Shown here piece after piece: positions 47,464 to 61,068 of a stretch of 64,000 nucleotides of DNA (its first letter is position 1; each line of letters starts with the position of its first letter). The notes below the pieces were generated by a model that was not told the DNA's origin, searched no databases, and saw only the letters and a list, made by a program, of their open reading frames with translations. Source of the stretch: Malania oleifera (Eukaryota; Streptophyta; Magnoliopsida; Santalales; Ximeniaceae); assembly GCF_029873635.1 (NCBI RefSeq), contig NC_080423.1:91867191-91931190 (forward strand), written 5' to 3'. Both the position numbers and the translations under genes were made by a program.

Positions 47464-49666
47464 TTTAATGCACCCATGCAAGGTTGGTTCGGCTGATACA
47501 TGTATTTCTCTGTCTCCCATTCTCTGGATGAAGTGTTCTTGAGCAATTTGTTGTGAAATCAAGGACACTAATTCCCTCCAGCATGCTATGCTTTCAGGTA
47601 GAAGATCCAGTGGACCTTTGGCCTGGGAGACTGAAAAGCTGGTATTCGGCAAGTGCAAATTACTCAAATGTTGTGGGGAGAAGAGGCATACAGAATCTGG
47701 TACCTACAATTTGTACTAACGGCTTCTTTTTATTATTGTTGTTACGACTGCCCCGCTGGAGGAAATTACAGAAGTAATGTCGAAATTGCACTCCCCTTGC
47801 GTGGGAGCTTATAGTAGTGTTTTTGTATCGAAGTTTTTGTTGTTGAAAAAGGGGCTTCACTATTGACTTTCTACTCATGAGCTGTGAAGAGGGCTTCCGA
47901 TTATATGTTGCAATAAGGACCAAGTTTATATATACACATATATTAAAAGAAGAAAACAAAACTTTCAAATCAAAATTTTGCTGAAATAGGCAACTTTAAA
48001 GAGGTGTAATGACATTTTGAAGATTCAAATTGACGTCGTCCTCGGAGCAATGTGTGCGCACTGCCAATTGGTGTAAGGAGCATCCTATGCAAAATTTGTT
48101 TAATAACTTACTCCAAATGGCAATGCCCTATTTTGTAAATTATTGGTTTAAGTAGACGTCCGGATTAGTAAGACTTTGTGATAATGCGTCTTGGGCGGGT
48201 TTGATTTTGCGCACAGATTAATTCTTGATTTATCAAAAAGAGGCTGTGGGTGGTAAAAATTCCTTTTTCCAAAGAAAGCTCCAAGAAGTTTTTATATTCG
48301 TATAAAAAATATTTACATTTAATATTTACGTTTAGAGGAATCCTTCAGCCCTAGAGAGAGGGAGAACTAATGGTAATGGGGCCCAAGTAGGCTTAGCCCA
48401 CCAGTTCGAAGGCCTCTGGTGCAGGCTCAAGATTTCTTGGTGGTGTAAACTTAGAAAGCTTGTGGATAATTCCATGATATGATCCCACTTTGTATTTGTT
48501 TGTTTTGTTTTTTCCCCGGTTGCTGAAATTCAAAACGGTGTGTAATTTCATGACTATTATTAGAGTAGATGGTTAATCCGCAATTGTATTCCCTTCCTAA
48601 ATCAATGATGACCCAAGTTCAATGTTCTCCAAGTCCATTCTATTGATCAAACCCTTCCTGTAATTTTATGACTAGATTAGATTGTTAATCCATCCGAAAC
48701 TCCCAACCATTCCTTCTCCTAAGGCAGTGTTTTCTGAGTGCACCAAATAACCAAACTTCATCCTATTCTATTGATTAGTTAGTCTCAAGGTTGAATTGGA
48801 ATCGCGATTCCTACCTGATTGTTTTCCAATGTTCAGGTACTACATATTCCTTTGGAATGAGCATTCCCCCTCAATGGAATGGGCGTTTCACTGGATTTTC
48901 AAAAGAACGACCATTCCTTCCTCTTTTCTTTTTACTTAAAATTTTGTTCATTCCATACCTCTGTTCCGCTCGAGGAGAAGCAGCAGTCTCGGCTCTCTCT
49001 CTATTTTTGGGGTAATACTTTTGTACAGACATTATGGTAAACTTCAAATAAACAATACTCCATTCTAGTTTTATTACATGCTTCATTGACATTTCATTTC
49101 AATCTTGGTTCATAATTAAGCCAAACATTGAAATGAACGTTTCATTCCCCAGTTCCATTTCTACAAGGATTCTATGCTCAAGTCAACCCCATTCCTCCCT
49201 CGATTATATTCATCAAACCGAACAAGCCATAGTTTGCTTCCACTTCTCTGGTTTGCTTCTTCTCCTCTTACCAGAACAGCAAAATCTTTTCTTTAATGCA
49301 TTTCAGTCCACTTAAAACAATCACAATCACAATCCCGCTGACAACTCAAATTTAAACCTTAGGAGAGAAGGTTGGGGAATTGGGATCCAATTCAATCTTA
49401 AAACTACATCACATAGCAGCCATTTATCAGTTCCATAAACTACAAATTCTATGTGCCTGCATAATCCGATTCATAATTTACATAAACTGATGCACGAGAA
49501 ACAAACTTCCCACTTCAAAATAAACAGTGTAAAATGCCCAAGAAAAAAGAGAAAAAGCCATTACACCCTTTACCAAAAAGTGGGGATATCAATTATGACC
49601 CTCAAATCTCTCTCTCTCTCTCCAATTGCGGGGGACAAGCATTTTGTAACACAGCGGTGGGCGCTT
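47464..49666. other. Spacer between converging genes
   Basis: Holds the presumed 3' untranslated regions of FAX3 (left) and the sorting receptor (right). No further gene is supported. A CT run at 49606-49622 lies about 45 bases beyond the receptor stop codon. A stretch at 48800-49200 is rich in ATTCC words but has no matched ends. Confidence 0.6.
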
Positions 49667-52600
49667 TCAAATATCACCATGGGAAACATGGTTAGGAACC
49701 TCTGCTTGGTTATCCAATGGCATGTACTGCGCCATGATTGCCCGTATTTCTGAATCCATGTATCTCTGCAAACAACGCACGGTAATGTTAGACCACAACA
49801 TGCTGAAAATTATCAATCTTGCAAACCATTGTTTTTTCAACCTGCTCACACAATTACTAAAATAAATATGAATAAAAAATTGATCCCCTCAAATGGATAA
49901 TTTAATGTAGTCCATGAAAGATCTGGGCACTGTTGATCAGTCCTTCGTACTACAATCAGAATTGATGTCATCTCCAGTGTTAGAAGGTGAAGAACTTGGA
50001 AATAAATATGAAGGCACAACACAAAGTTAATCAATGAGAAGCATTATGTTCCAATGTCTAATAGAATTGAAGCTTAATTTTACTTTAGAGGGCTTCTAAG
50101 CCCCAAATCTCCCAAAGTACGTACAATTAACTGGTTTGCAGTGGCCTGACATTATACTCATCCTGACACTCACCTTCTTTAGTTTATAGATTTTAGTCTG
50201 TTTTTCCAATCTTTATGGCTCCGCTTAGAACTTGAAAAATAATAAGAAAAGTAAAGAAAAATATAAGCAGATAAATTTTTACATTTTTGGTCATTGTAGA
50301 AAGTGAGGACAATAAAATAAATAATAAATATACTTTAGATGTCATTAACCTTTGATTTTATTAATTTTAAATCATGTTAAACAATTTTTCAATCTTAATA
50401 GTATTTGACACACAGAAAATATAATGAAAAATCAATTTCCTTCTTTCTTTTTTTTTCGTTTCCTTTTCTCAAGAAAATTCTGTGACCTAACTGGAGCATA
50501 AGAATAAAAAAGTTTTCTGTTCTTTTTAAAATTTCTTGCTCTTTTAGCAGTTCAAAACAACATTTTACTAAATAATGGGATTAAGGTGTCTGATAACATT
50601 CACATAAACAATTAGTTCATAATTTATCTAATCAATTAAAAAAAAAAGAGTGAATCAGTAAAGTTCAATCATCAGTATACCTCAATTAACATGAAATCTA
50701 TTTAAGGGCATGATGCAAATAGCACCAGAAATATCTAAGACATTAAAACAAGGATAAAAAGAGCCTACCCGGATCCTGTACTTGTAAACTGCATAAGCCC
50801 CTACACCAGCAGCAGCCAAACCAAGAATTATAACCCAAATAAAGCTCCAGCTAACTGCAGTGTCAGCATCTTTACCTGCATCATTCAAAAGAAAGAAAAT
50901 CAACATGGGCACAAAAAAGAAAAAATTGAAAATTGGGACAAAAGGCAGGTGAGCAATAACAAGGGGAAGTCAACTATACACCCAAAAAGGTAAAAATAAA
51001 AAAATCAGGATCTAGTGTACTGCAAAACTTCAATCCCAATGGCTATAATTTATCTTATAAGTTTAAGAGTAAACCAGAACAGCGACACTCGGCCAAAGCC
51101 AAACTCTTAACTAAGCCATGCAAATTACCAGTTTTAGCTGTTCTTGCCACTAGTCTTTGATGCAAACCTTGTATTTGGTTATTGGGACATGGAACAAGTT
51201 CAAAAATAAAGGATTGTGTGTTCAGACATTGTTTTAAGAAGGTTTTCCATTTTCTACCAGGGGTATTCATCGAAAAAGAAAATAGTGCAGTAAGGATACT
51301 CACTTATACAAGTGTCATGCTCTCGCATATATAATAAATTTCCAGAACAACTGCACTCATAACTGCCCCAGGTGTTCTTGCATTTGCAGCCTCGGCATTG
51401 ACAGGCTGACTTATCTTTGCACTCATCCACATCTGCAGCACAAGCACCCCCCCACCCAGCGGCAGAGAAAAAAGGAATCAAGCTTGGGCACAATTGATAA
51501 AAGAATACAATAACTGGTTTAAAATTAATTATCCACTCACATAGCAGCAGTGCTCTATACCACACATATTAGAACATGAATATGTTGAAGGAATGAAAAT
51601 CTGTGATTGACAAAAATATTCATGAATAAAAAAATTCTATAGAACTGCAAAAGATCTGGACCTAGTCATGCTATTACATTATAATAACAAAATTGTTCCA
51701 CGCTGGCTTCCTGTCTTTAGGCTTGTAACGACAGCAACAATTAACAATATTTTGTGCTCCTTGATGGACGAATCCTCACTATCAGTTGGTTGTTATGACT
51801 GATTCAAATTGTTCTTTGTGCTTCATTGGTTTAGAGTGCACCACCTTGATCTCGACTCACTCATACTATGGCTCTGGTGGATTCCCTTAACTAAGCCACT
51901 GCCTATGAGTCGCCAGCTCATTCTTCAACAGACACCTGGTCAGAGCTCTGGACCCCTAAGTTTCTAATTTTAATCATACAATATCCAAAAGATGAAGCAA
52001 CCTGAGGTCCTGAAGTACAATGCCATATCCTAACCTTTTAAACTTGTTTATATGAAAAGTACTCTAATTTTTTATATAAATATCATATTTGACAAAAAAA
52101 TATTCCTTTTTCTTTAAAATTGTGTTAATACAAAAATACATTTATAGTCTTTTATGGGCTTACCTAAGGCGCTGATGCTATTATTATTATTATCCCATCC
52201 CTCAATGAAACAAATTTTTATCCTACATGAAAGGAACCTTCCTATAGGACCTTTATCAAGGAGACAGCCACTACAGCATTAAGATTTTAAAATTTTTTTG
52301 TGGGTGTCAAATTGAATATCTGAAATTAACTTAAACATCAATTAAGGAAAAAATTCTTTCACCAAAATGATCATTCATCATTCCAAAACAAATGAATCTC
52401 ATTATTGGTATTTCAATGCAAAACTAAGTATATAAACTTAAATTATTTCACTGCAGTTATTTAAAGAGTACATTTGTAGTTGATTGTTATTGAAGTAGTT
52501 CAACATTATTAGTGCCACTATCTAATAAGAAATAGACTTGAGCATTAGGCAGGGGTCAGTAGCACGAGCATGCATTGTCCAAGCCCATCCATTTATATTT

Positions 52601-55171
52601 CTAAAAATATAGGAAAATATGCAAAATACATATATAATATAATACATAAAAATGAAAATGTATATTCTATACGCTTGTTTATTTTACTGTGGAAGGATTG
52701 GGCTAACCTGGCTGCGGAATATATGCCCAAGAGACTCCACTTTCAAACTTACGCTAGTCACCAAGGCCTAAGTAGAAATAAAATGATTTCAACAGTTGAA
52801 TATTATTATATTGAAAGGCCAATTTAGGCTTTTCATTATCATCAATTGAATTGTGAAATCTAGTAAGGAGGAGGCATCAGTGCAAAAATATAAGAAACCT
52901 TGGGGGAGTTGTATGCACTTCACTCAAAATTCGATACTAACGTTAAAATTATCTAATTTTAAACAGTGGCAAACCTTTTTACCAAAATAGCCCAAATTTA
53001 TCATGTGAGTAAAAATTTAGTGGAAGAAATCTATGAAGAAAGAGAACACCTAAAAAAATGGGTAGAGCTAGAGAAACGAAGAGGAAAAGGTAGAAAGTTG
53101 CTGCATAGAAAAAATAGTCATCAATTTTTAATATATTCAATAGCTTTGATTGCATGATTGAATAATAGATTTTGTCGGAAGGATGACTGTTTGGTCATGC
53201 ATATTGAAGGGGATATTGTTGATAGGCAGTGATAATGATACAACAAATTAATGACTATTTTTTCTATGCAGCAACTTTCTACCTTTTCCTCTTCCTTTCT
53301 CTAGCTCTATCCATTTTTTTAGGTGTTCTCTTCCTTCATAGATTTCTTCCACTAAATTTTTACTCACATGATAAATTTGGGCTATTTTGGTAAAAAGGTT
53401 CGTCACTGTTTAAAATTAGATAATTTTAACTTTAGTATAGAATCTTTGAGTGAAGTGCATACAACTCCCCCAAGGTTTCTTATATTTGCACTAATGCCTC
53501 CCTTCTTACTAGATTTCACAATTCAATTGATGATAATGAAAAGCCTAATATGGCCTTCCAATATAATAATATTCAACTGTTGAAATCATTTTATTTCTAC
53601 TTAGGCCTTAGTGACTCGCGTAAGTTTGAAAGTGGAGTCTCTTGGGCAATGGTATATTTGGCAGCCAGGTTAGCCCAATCCTTCCAAAGTAAAATAAACA
53701 AGCATATAGAATATACTTTTCATTTTTATGTATTATATTATATATGTATTTTGCATATTTTCCTATATCTTTATCTATATTTTTAGAAATATAAATGGGT
53801 GGGCTTGAACAAAGCATGTTCATGCGACTGACCCCTGCCTAATGCTCAAGTCTATTTCTTATTAACTAGTGGCACTAATAATGTTGACCTACTTCAATAA
53901 CAATCAACTACAAATGTACTCTTTAAAATTGCAAGGGAGGTAAATGCTAATGTCAGAAATCTCAATTGGAGGGGCAGGCTTGCAATTTATTCAAAATTTC
54001 CATAATTTTGAATTGAACCAATAAAGGCAATAACATAAAAAAATATATTAAAACTATGTTTAAATAATATAAACAAACAATGTTTAAATAATATAAACAA
54101 ACTAGAATATAATGTAAAATATGAATAATCTACAACTTATATGTTTTTATTTTTAATTTTAGCATAAATTTTGTTAAATATAATACCTAGAGCACATGAC
54201 CCATGACAAATCGAGAGTCAGAAGGATAAGACGCACGCAACCTTACCTCCACACATGGGTAGGCAGTCTCCATGACTTCAACTTGTTACATTTTGAGCGT
54301 GAATATAACACTAATACCATGGGTCAAGGCCTGCCCCCACAATTAACTATTGAGTGGGAGAATTATGCAAAAAGGTTTAAATGTGTGCGCAATAACGATT
54401 TTCATTGACAAGTGGGAGCCATTAAAATTAAAAGGTAAAACATATTAAAAGAATATGTCCAAATATTAATATACGACAAATTCTACAAATTGAAACCACG
54501 GGTTCAAACTCAATTTTTTTTCCCTGCAAGTATGAACATCTCTCCAAAGAATTGAGTAGTAATTAACTTTATTAAAGCAAAGATCAAATTTACTTCTAGT
54601 ATGGAATTTAAGTTTCTTACATAAATAATATTAATCCTTCTGTATATCATGTCATTCAATCACTGATTAACTACTAAACTTCAGATAGAGCATCCCCAAA
54701 CCACAAGGCTCCCCACTTTGTGAGGGTAGGGGGAGGGTGCCTTGTTTGGCCTATACATGATCTTTTCTAGCTCTCTATTTGTCAAATTTACTATTTAATT
54801 TTTTTCCCATGTATTGAGAACTACACATGCAACTCACACACCTCAACTAGTAATAATAATAGGTTAAAAAATTATTCAAAACAAAAGATGAAATGAGAGA
54901 TCTAGCAACAACAGGCCACGTGTCCTTGATTCCTAATTGAATCAGTGTCTCATGTCCCTGACTATCATGGATGCAAGATTACAACAGAGAAAACAATAAT
55001 GATGCTTCTGGAAATACAAGAACAAGTACACAATACCTTCACAAGAATGGACCCCATCACCTCTGAATCCTGGTGGACAATGGCACCCCTTTGAATGGCC
55101 TTCCTGAGCAATATATGAGGGAAACAATTAAATCAGTACTCTCACAATGCATGAGTGAGTGAATGTGTGTG

Positions 55172-55225
<54 letters not shown>

Positions 55226-58200
55226 AAGTAGAGGTTATAGTTTGAACAACTCACATTACAAGCAGAGTGAGTCCTACCACCTTGAGTCTTCTTCCAACAG
55301 CCTCCATTGTTAATTGCACAGCGTAAAGCTCCAGAAGCTGTTAAAAAACAATAAACATGATTTACATCAAAACCATCTATATAAGTCGTAAATGTAGATA
55401 GCATTTCTTCACATAACACGGTTCTATGATTTTCTCTCCAATAAAAGAGTACCATGGGCTCTCACATGTTCTCGTGCCTTAGCCTAGCCAGGGGGAAATA
55501 AAAAGAGTCCTCATGCCCTAGAGTAGAGACCAGCCCATGTCTCTCCAGTTTATTTCAATTACTGATTCAAGCATCAAGCTGCAGGCATGATGACCTACTG
55601 TTTCTTTGCAGGAATGTGAATTGTGTTATGTGAAAGATTTAAACTAGAAATTATTATTGTTTTTATTGAATATTTACCTTCACAATGAGAATAACCGTCG
55701 CCCACAAACTTCACACCTTGGACAATAGGGCATTCACACACTCTCCCACGAAAAGTATCCTAGAACAAAATTTATTCCTATCAGATAAAAGTAGGATGAT
55801 CTTGAAGCCAAATACTCACATAAAAAAAGCCACGTTGAGAATTTTTTAACAACATTAAAAGAACCTTGCATGCTGTAACATTTGCAGCCTTGTCTTGCCA
55901 GCATCCACCATTGTTTTCCATACACTCATTTGTTTCCATATCTGCAAAATAATTTATTAAAGAATATGAAATACCAACACTACAAGAGTCTGCAGCCATC
56001 TCAAACGAGTTGATATAAAGCGCCTACACATGAAGCTCCTCATCCTTGGACCCAAAACCAATATGCCCTGCTGAGAGCTGACATATCTAATTGGTGTGTT
56101 AAAAATGTTGCCCTGGATAATTATTAATTAGAACAGAATGCCACATATAAGTCGCAGGTACAATAAAGTAACTATTCACCCAAAACCAATATGGCCTGCT
56201 GAGAGCTGACACATCTAACTTGTAAGTTAAAAATGTTACCCTGGATAATTATTAATCTGAACAAAAATGTCACATATAAGAGTTGCAGGCAAAATAAAAA
56301 AAAATAAAAATTCACCAGTGTAGTGAAAAGCAAAGATGGGTTTGGGATGCAAAATGATAGATAAGAGATGCAGGCACAATAAAATAACTCTATTCACCCA
56401 TGCTGCACCTGCAGTTCCTGTAACTGCCCAAAGAATGGCCCACATTCTAAAACATTCTTGCAACAGAGCATTGATTGACATCAATCGGAGAGATTTTTTT
56501 TCAGGAGCAACCCTAATATTGAATTTTAAAAAATAACACTCATAGATGATTACCTTCAGTTAAACAAATTGTAGGCTCAGTAGTCTCTTGGAAACCTGCA
56601 CATATGGCTTTAAGAACAGCTCCTTTGTCCAACTTCCCTGAAACCAACCAGAAACATGAATTAAAGCTGCACATTCAAGTAGTTACACAGCATCTGAGAT
56701 CTTCAACATAGCAACCCCAACCTCTATATTGTCTGTTGTTTATTACAAGTGTAGGCAATATAGTCACATCTCCGCGGGAGCCTTTTCCTATCTGAAACCC
56801 GGTTTGCAAGAAGAAGATAAGCAACACAATAAACAAGTAGTACTGATGTTGCCATAACAAGGTACAAGACATTGAAAACAGTGTCTCTGGGGCACCTAAC
56901 CTGTGCATCCTGTTCAGCTTTAAGGACTGGGTTTTCCACATCTGCCTCAGGGTCTCCCACACATTTTTCTACCTCCTTGACATCAAGACCTTCAAAAAAT
57001 CATGAGAAACACACAACCTAAATTAACTAAAGTACATAGATTAAATTCATCCTTACAGTGATTACCAACTGGATCATCAGAATTCAAAAAAAAAAAAAAC
57101 ACTCAATGACAACAAATTAATATTGCTTCCTGTTTTCCATGTAAAGACACAAAGATAAAAGCATGCAATAATTAGACGGCATGCATAATATTGGAATTCA
57201 ATACTAAAAAAAAAATAAAGGTGAATGTGGGCGAGACTTAAGCAAGACAGATGCGGTGATTGCAGGGAAACATCAAGAGTTTCCGAACTAATAGTTGACA
57301 GTTTATTTAAGAATAATTTGAGAAGAGATTTGGGAAAACATAAGTTTGACAACCAGAATTAACCAGAATATCGTAAGCTTTCCATTCAACCCCAAAACAA
57401 ACACATGTTTTCAAAATTATAATAATTTATGAATTGTTGATATAGTGTGCAATGAAAGCAAACAAATTTGTAGACGTGCATTTGGAAGAAAGTACTAACA
57501 AAATGTTTTTTTTTTTTTCTTCAAAAAAAGTAAAGAATTTTCAGCACCTCTGAGCTCTAACTAACATGGAAAATCTTGAAAAAGTGCATCCATTGATGTA
57601 CAACAAATTGAAACATCCAGAAATATAAACTTTAACCAACCCAAAGAATGTATGACTTGTTCAGCACACTCTTTGTTGTATTTCTTCTCTTTCATTGGGC
57701 AACGGATTGCAAAGTCAGTCACATAGTCCCACCAAAGCCAAGGCTTTCTACTTTCATTAGCCACCTTAAAAAAGCAAGCTTCGCGTAAATTTTGAACCAC
57801 AACATCCTTCCCATCATACCCTTTACTGAAATCCTGCTCAGGATCAGGAGCACAGTATCGCCCATGGTTGATGCACTGAGATTTGCATTGTTTGCTTAAA
57901 ATAAAAGCTTCTGGGCAGTACCAAGTTATATAATGTGGAGTGAACAGTGTGTAACCATTCCGCTCAAGTATTTGGGCAGGCCCTTTGAAGGTCTTGACAA
58001 AATCAATCTGGCTGTCGCATTTTGGACCACACTCATCATTACTATTTGTCCAGAGCTCATACTCAACCCGCTCATCAGGATGAGGAAGGGATTCCCTCCA
58101 ATCCAGATTGATGTTAACCATCTCCCCATTAGATAAAGCCTTCTTAATTTTATCCCCAAAAGATTTGCTAATAAGTGCAGAAGGAATCGAGATCTTTTGA

Positions 58201-59270
58201 ACATAATCAGCTCCTGCATTTTCTTCTTCGGGGGTGTCCATAGTGATCAGAGGTTCAATCTTGTCATCTGCAACAAGAATAGCAGCAGCTCCAGCTTGTT
58301 GGGCATTCCATGCCTTCAAGGTGAAGTAACAATCTGCCAAAACGAAAAGCTTCAACATCGTAAGATTTTTGAAAAAAAAAAAACCAAAATGAAAACATAT
58401 TGGAAAATCATTTAGATGCAGATGCAGTCCTCAACAAAAGTTCTAGCAACAGCTGTAGGGGGGCATCATCATAGCCGACCAGAAAAAAATAGTGAAACAC
58501 CCAGTATTTGGAGAGTTTCTATCAGCATCTCCATTCTAAATTCTATCAGTTCTACCACGTTTATCATTTCAAGAAATCAAAGTATTCAAACGATCATAAA
58601 AAACCCAGAGTAATTTAATTTGAAGAAATCAAAAGCTGCTGAAGTTTAAAACCGAATAAATGAGCAACCAAACAAAGTATTAAATTATCATGCTTAAGGA
58701 TTTCAGTAATGAAGACACCAGATTCTTCTGGCAAAGTACACATAGCAATAGTTGCATCTACACAAGTAAATTTTGCAGCAAACTTATCACCATAAATCAG
58801 ATAGAAAAAGGATGAGGAACTAAAAATAAAGAAAAGGATACGAAACTAGCAACCATATTCTGAAAATTGTAATTCCTCAAAAACTGAAGTATGTATCAAG
58901 GAGCGAGTTGAACAAATCTAGTTAAAACAGGAAGTAGAAACTACATTTTAAATGCATGAAATCGAAGAAGCTCACCTCCACGATCGATGAGAATAAAGAC
59001 CGGAAGACCTCCTGGTTTTGATTTTAAGGAAATATCAACGTCCTCGAAGTTCTTGCATGCCTTCTGATTGGCTTTCGGGTAAAGCGCCGTCCCAACCATG
59101 GTTCCTCCATACTGAGGAACACCGAAATTACCAATCGCACATTCATACACATCCCTCAACCAATCCGGTGAAGTCACTCTCAAGCTGTTCTTCTCCACCA
59201 TGAACCTACCCACGCAGCACCCCCAGAGCATGCACCAGACGCACAACAAAAACCCTAGCTTTTCCCTCAT
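49667..59270 (-). CDS. VSR: Vacuolar sorting receptor (BP-80 family), twelve exons
   Basis: Exons from 5' to 3': 58976-59270, 57641-58333, 56901-56989, 56722-56791, 56554-56637, 55865-55941, 55678-55759, 55255-55337, 55037-55103, 51304-51432, 50769-50875 and 49667-49765. All junctions are GT/AG and phases join into 624 residues, the usual family length. Residues 1-21 form a signal peptide. A protease-associated domain follows ([29 protein letters not shown]). Next is the conserved central region ([28 protein letters not shown]). Cys-rich EGF-like repeats lie at 411-556, the last beginning with calcium-type DVDEC at 514. One membrane helix lies at about 564-586, then a cytosolic tail with the sorting signal YMPL at 606-609. 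Known role: binds vacuolar cargo in the secretory pathway and carries it from Golgi toward the prevacuolar compartment. It appears intact. The closest type is probably VSR1, but the exact paralogue is not resolved here. Confidence 0.97.
52459..53927. repeat. Large inverted repeat in receptor intron 9
   Basis: The left arm at about 52459-53128 and the right arm at about 53246-53927 are reverse complements, over 90 percent alike by eye, separated by about 117 bases. The outer tips read TTTAAAGAGTACATTTGTAG and its complement. Matching continues through GCATTAGGCAGGGGTCAG and down to the GTTGCTGCATAGAAAAAATA text next to the loop. No transposase is visible. It is probably a foldback-type mobile element or an inverted duplication. 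Confidence 0.85.
55163..55224 (+). repeat. GT then GA compound microsatellite in receptor intron 8
   Basis: TG repeats run directly into about 16 GA repeats, beginning 31 bases before exon 8. On the transcribed strand this is a CT then CA run that may also act as part of the splice-acceptor tract of the adjoining exon. Confidence 0.9.
56050..56305. repeat. Tandem duplication (128 bp x 2) in receptor intron 5
   Basis: ACCCAAAACCAATATG at 56050 recurs at 56178, and the copies agree along most of their length. A further partial copy of the unit end (GCAGGCACAATAAAATAAC) lies at about 56370-56402. It is purely intronic. Confidence 0.85.
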
Positions 59271-60476
59271 CTTCCCACTCGTTTCACTTCACTCAGCAGA
59301 TCCAAGGAGAAAAACTCAGATCACGGACGCACTGAATTTGATCCCTATACCCTCGAAAACCTCAATAACTAAAAAACTAAAAGGAAAACTCAGGTACCAC
59401 AAGTAATTGCTATAAATACGACCCCAAATTGGAGCAATTGAAGCTTTTCCTCCAAACAGAAACACGATTCGCCGAGTACCCAGATCGAAATTACAATTGA
59501 AAAAGCAAAAAAAAATACGTTTTTTGGCGTGTAAATTTACTGGGTCCTCAGCTGAAGATTGACGGATGGTTGTTTGTTGTTTGAAAGAAAAGAATCGAGA
59601 AGAAGACGCAGAAAGAAAGTTCAAACAAAGATAAACGTGTCAGTTAAGTTCAGATTCCAAGGTTGAAGTCTATTAATGATAAGAAGAAAATCTAAATATT
59701 TAGGTTGCTTGGGAGCCCTATCAAAAGGGAAATAGGATCAGAAGCAACTCCCGACTCGTCTTCAGGAACAGTGGAAGATCTGAACCACCATTAATGAAGG
59801 CTTTAATCCAATTCTAACTCCGCTGAGTCTCTTTTTGTCGCGATATCATCAATTTGTCGAGATAATTTTGTGGCAGTGATGGACGGACGGCTGCTATTTG
59901 ATTTGATGAAAAAATGGGCCCCATATCTTTAACAGCTGCGATCAAGTGGCGAAGATGCAGCTTTCGTATTTTATCTTCCCTTCCAAAAGTCGCAGAGTGT
60001 GGACACCGGCCTTTAGTGCGCTGGTCCCACCCCAGAGGACAGACGTCTGATAAGGTGCTATCAGCCGGCCACGTGTCCCTGATGCATGACAGTGGGCCCA
60101 GATTTCGCCTCTATTATGAGAACGTGCAGCCGCGTGCAGATTATCCATCACCAATTTCTTCTTTTTTTTTTTTTTTTTTTTTTATTTTTCCAGAAAAATA
60201 AATATTTGTTTCTTAAGGGTTAAGATAAGTTTTTTTTTTTTTGGATTGAAAACATTATCCTCCTCGCTTACCAACTTGATTCTCTCTTTTATTTTAATTT
60301 TTAAAATCCCTTCAATATATAAGATAAATTTATTATTTTTTTAAAAAATTCTTTCTAATATCTTTATTTTAATTCATGATAGCTACATTGCCGGTCAAAT
60401 AAATAAAGTCAAGTTTTGAAATTATAATGGGTTGGCCGAATGCCCTATGGGGTCGGTAATAATGACTCTTGCACAT
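59271..60476. other. Receptor upstream region, no other gene seen
   Basis: The first few hundred bases on the - strand should hold the receptor's leader and promoter. No convincing TATA box was identified. It contains a T22 run at 60162-60183. Open frames on both strands here show no domain. Confidence 0.45.
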
Positions 60477-61063
60477 TCATGTGCGCTGAACAGTGTTTTG
60501 AACAGTGAATTCGAAATTGCAATTGAAAATTTGAGTTGAAATTTTAACGTACACTATAATTGCACAATTGTAGTAACTGCAATTGGCAAAACCCCAAACA
60601 GTAAAACCAAGCTCCTTAGTGACATTCCGTCGAGCACTTGGAGCCCAATCAGCTAAACAATCCACACCATAATCAAAACAAACAATAACAAAATCACCGT
60701 CGTCAATGGTAGACATCTCTTATATCTCAATCTCAAACTTCAATTTGTCATTGCATTCACAATCCCATGTCAAAAAAATCCAACATGGGACTCATGGATT
60801 AACTGGGATACAATTGAATAATCTGAGTTTATAGATCCCATAGATGACACAGACGACATGAAAATAGTCTGCGAAATCTATAACACTACACGTTTATCTG
60901 TAGTTCCCTTTGCCGCAAATGATCGAATACTTGGTGCATACACGTCCAAACTCTTTGAAAAAAATCCATCCCGAGCCTATTTCGAATCCTAACTGATATT
61001 GAAAATACCAAAACTCACATCTTTAATCCCAATGAAATCAAAACTGCGAGAACCTGCCGAATT
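60477..61063. other. Unrecognised sequence with possible decayed coding pieces
   Basis: The - strand has a 79-codon frame at 60477-60716 starting MSTIDDGDFVIVCFDYGVDC. The + strand around 60825-60992 reads DPIDDTDDMKIVCEIYN and VVPFAANDRILGAY before a stop. Neither matches a family I know. Both look protein-like but lack proper starts or splice context, so they may be remnants of the element into which the solo LTR was inserted. Confidence 0.25.
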
Positions 61064-61068
61064 GAACA

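Noticed and set aside
57561-57640. Extension of the large receptor exon past 57641 as an open frame.
   Set aside because: The donor at 57639-57640 joins in phase to the next exon and restores the conserved family sequence, while the extension does not resemble any receptor.
58195-58415. Open frames on the + strand opposite the receptor exons.
   Set aside because: They are shadows of the strongly supported - strand coding sequence.
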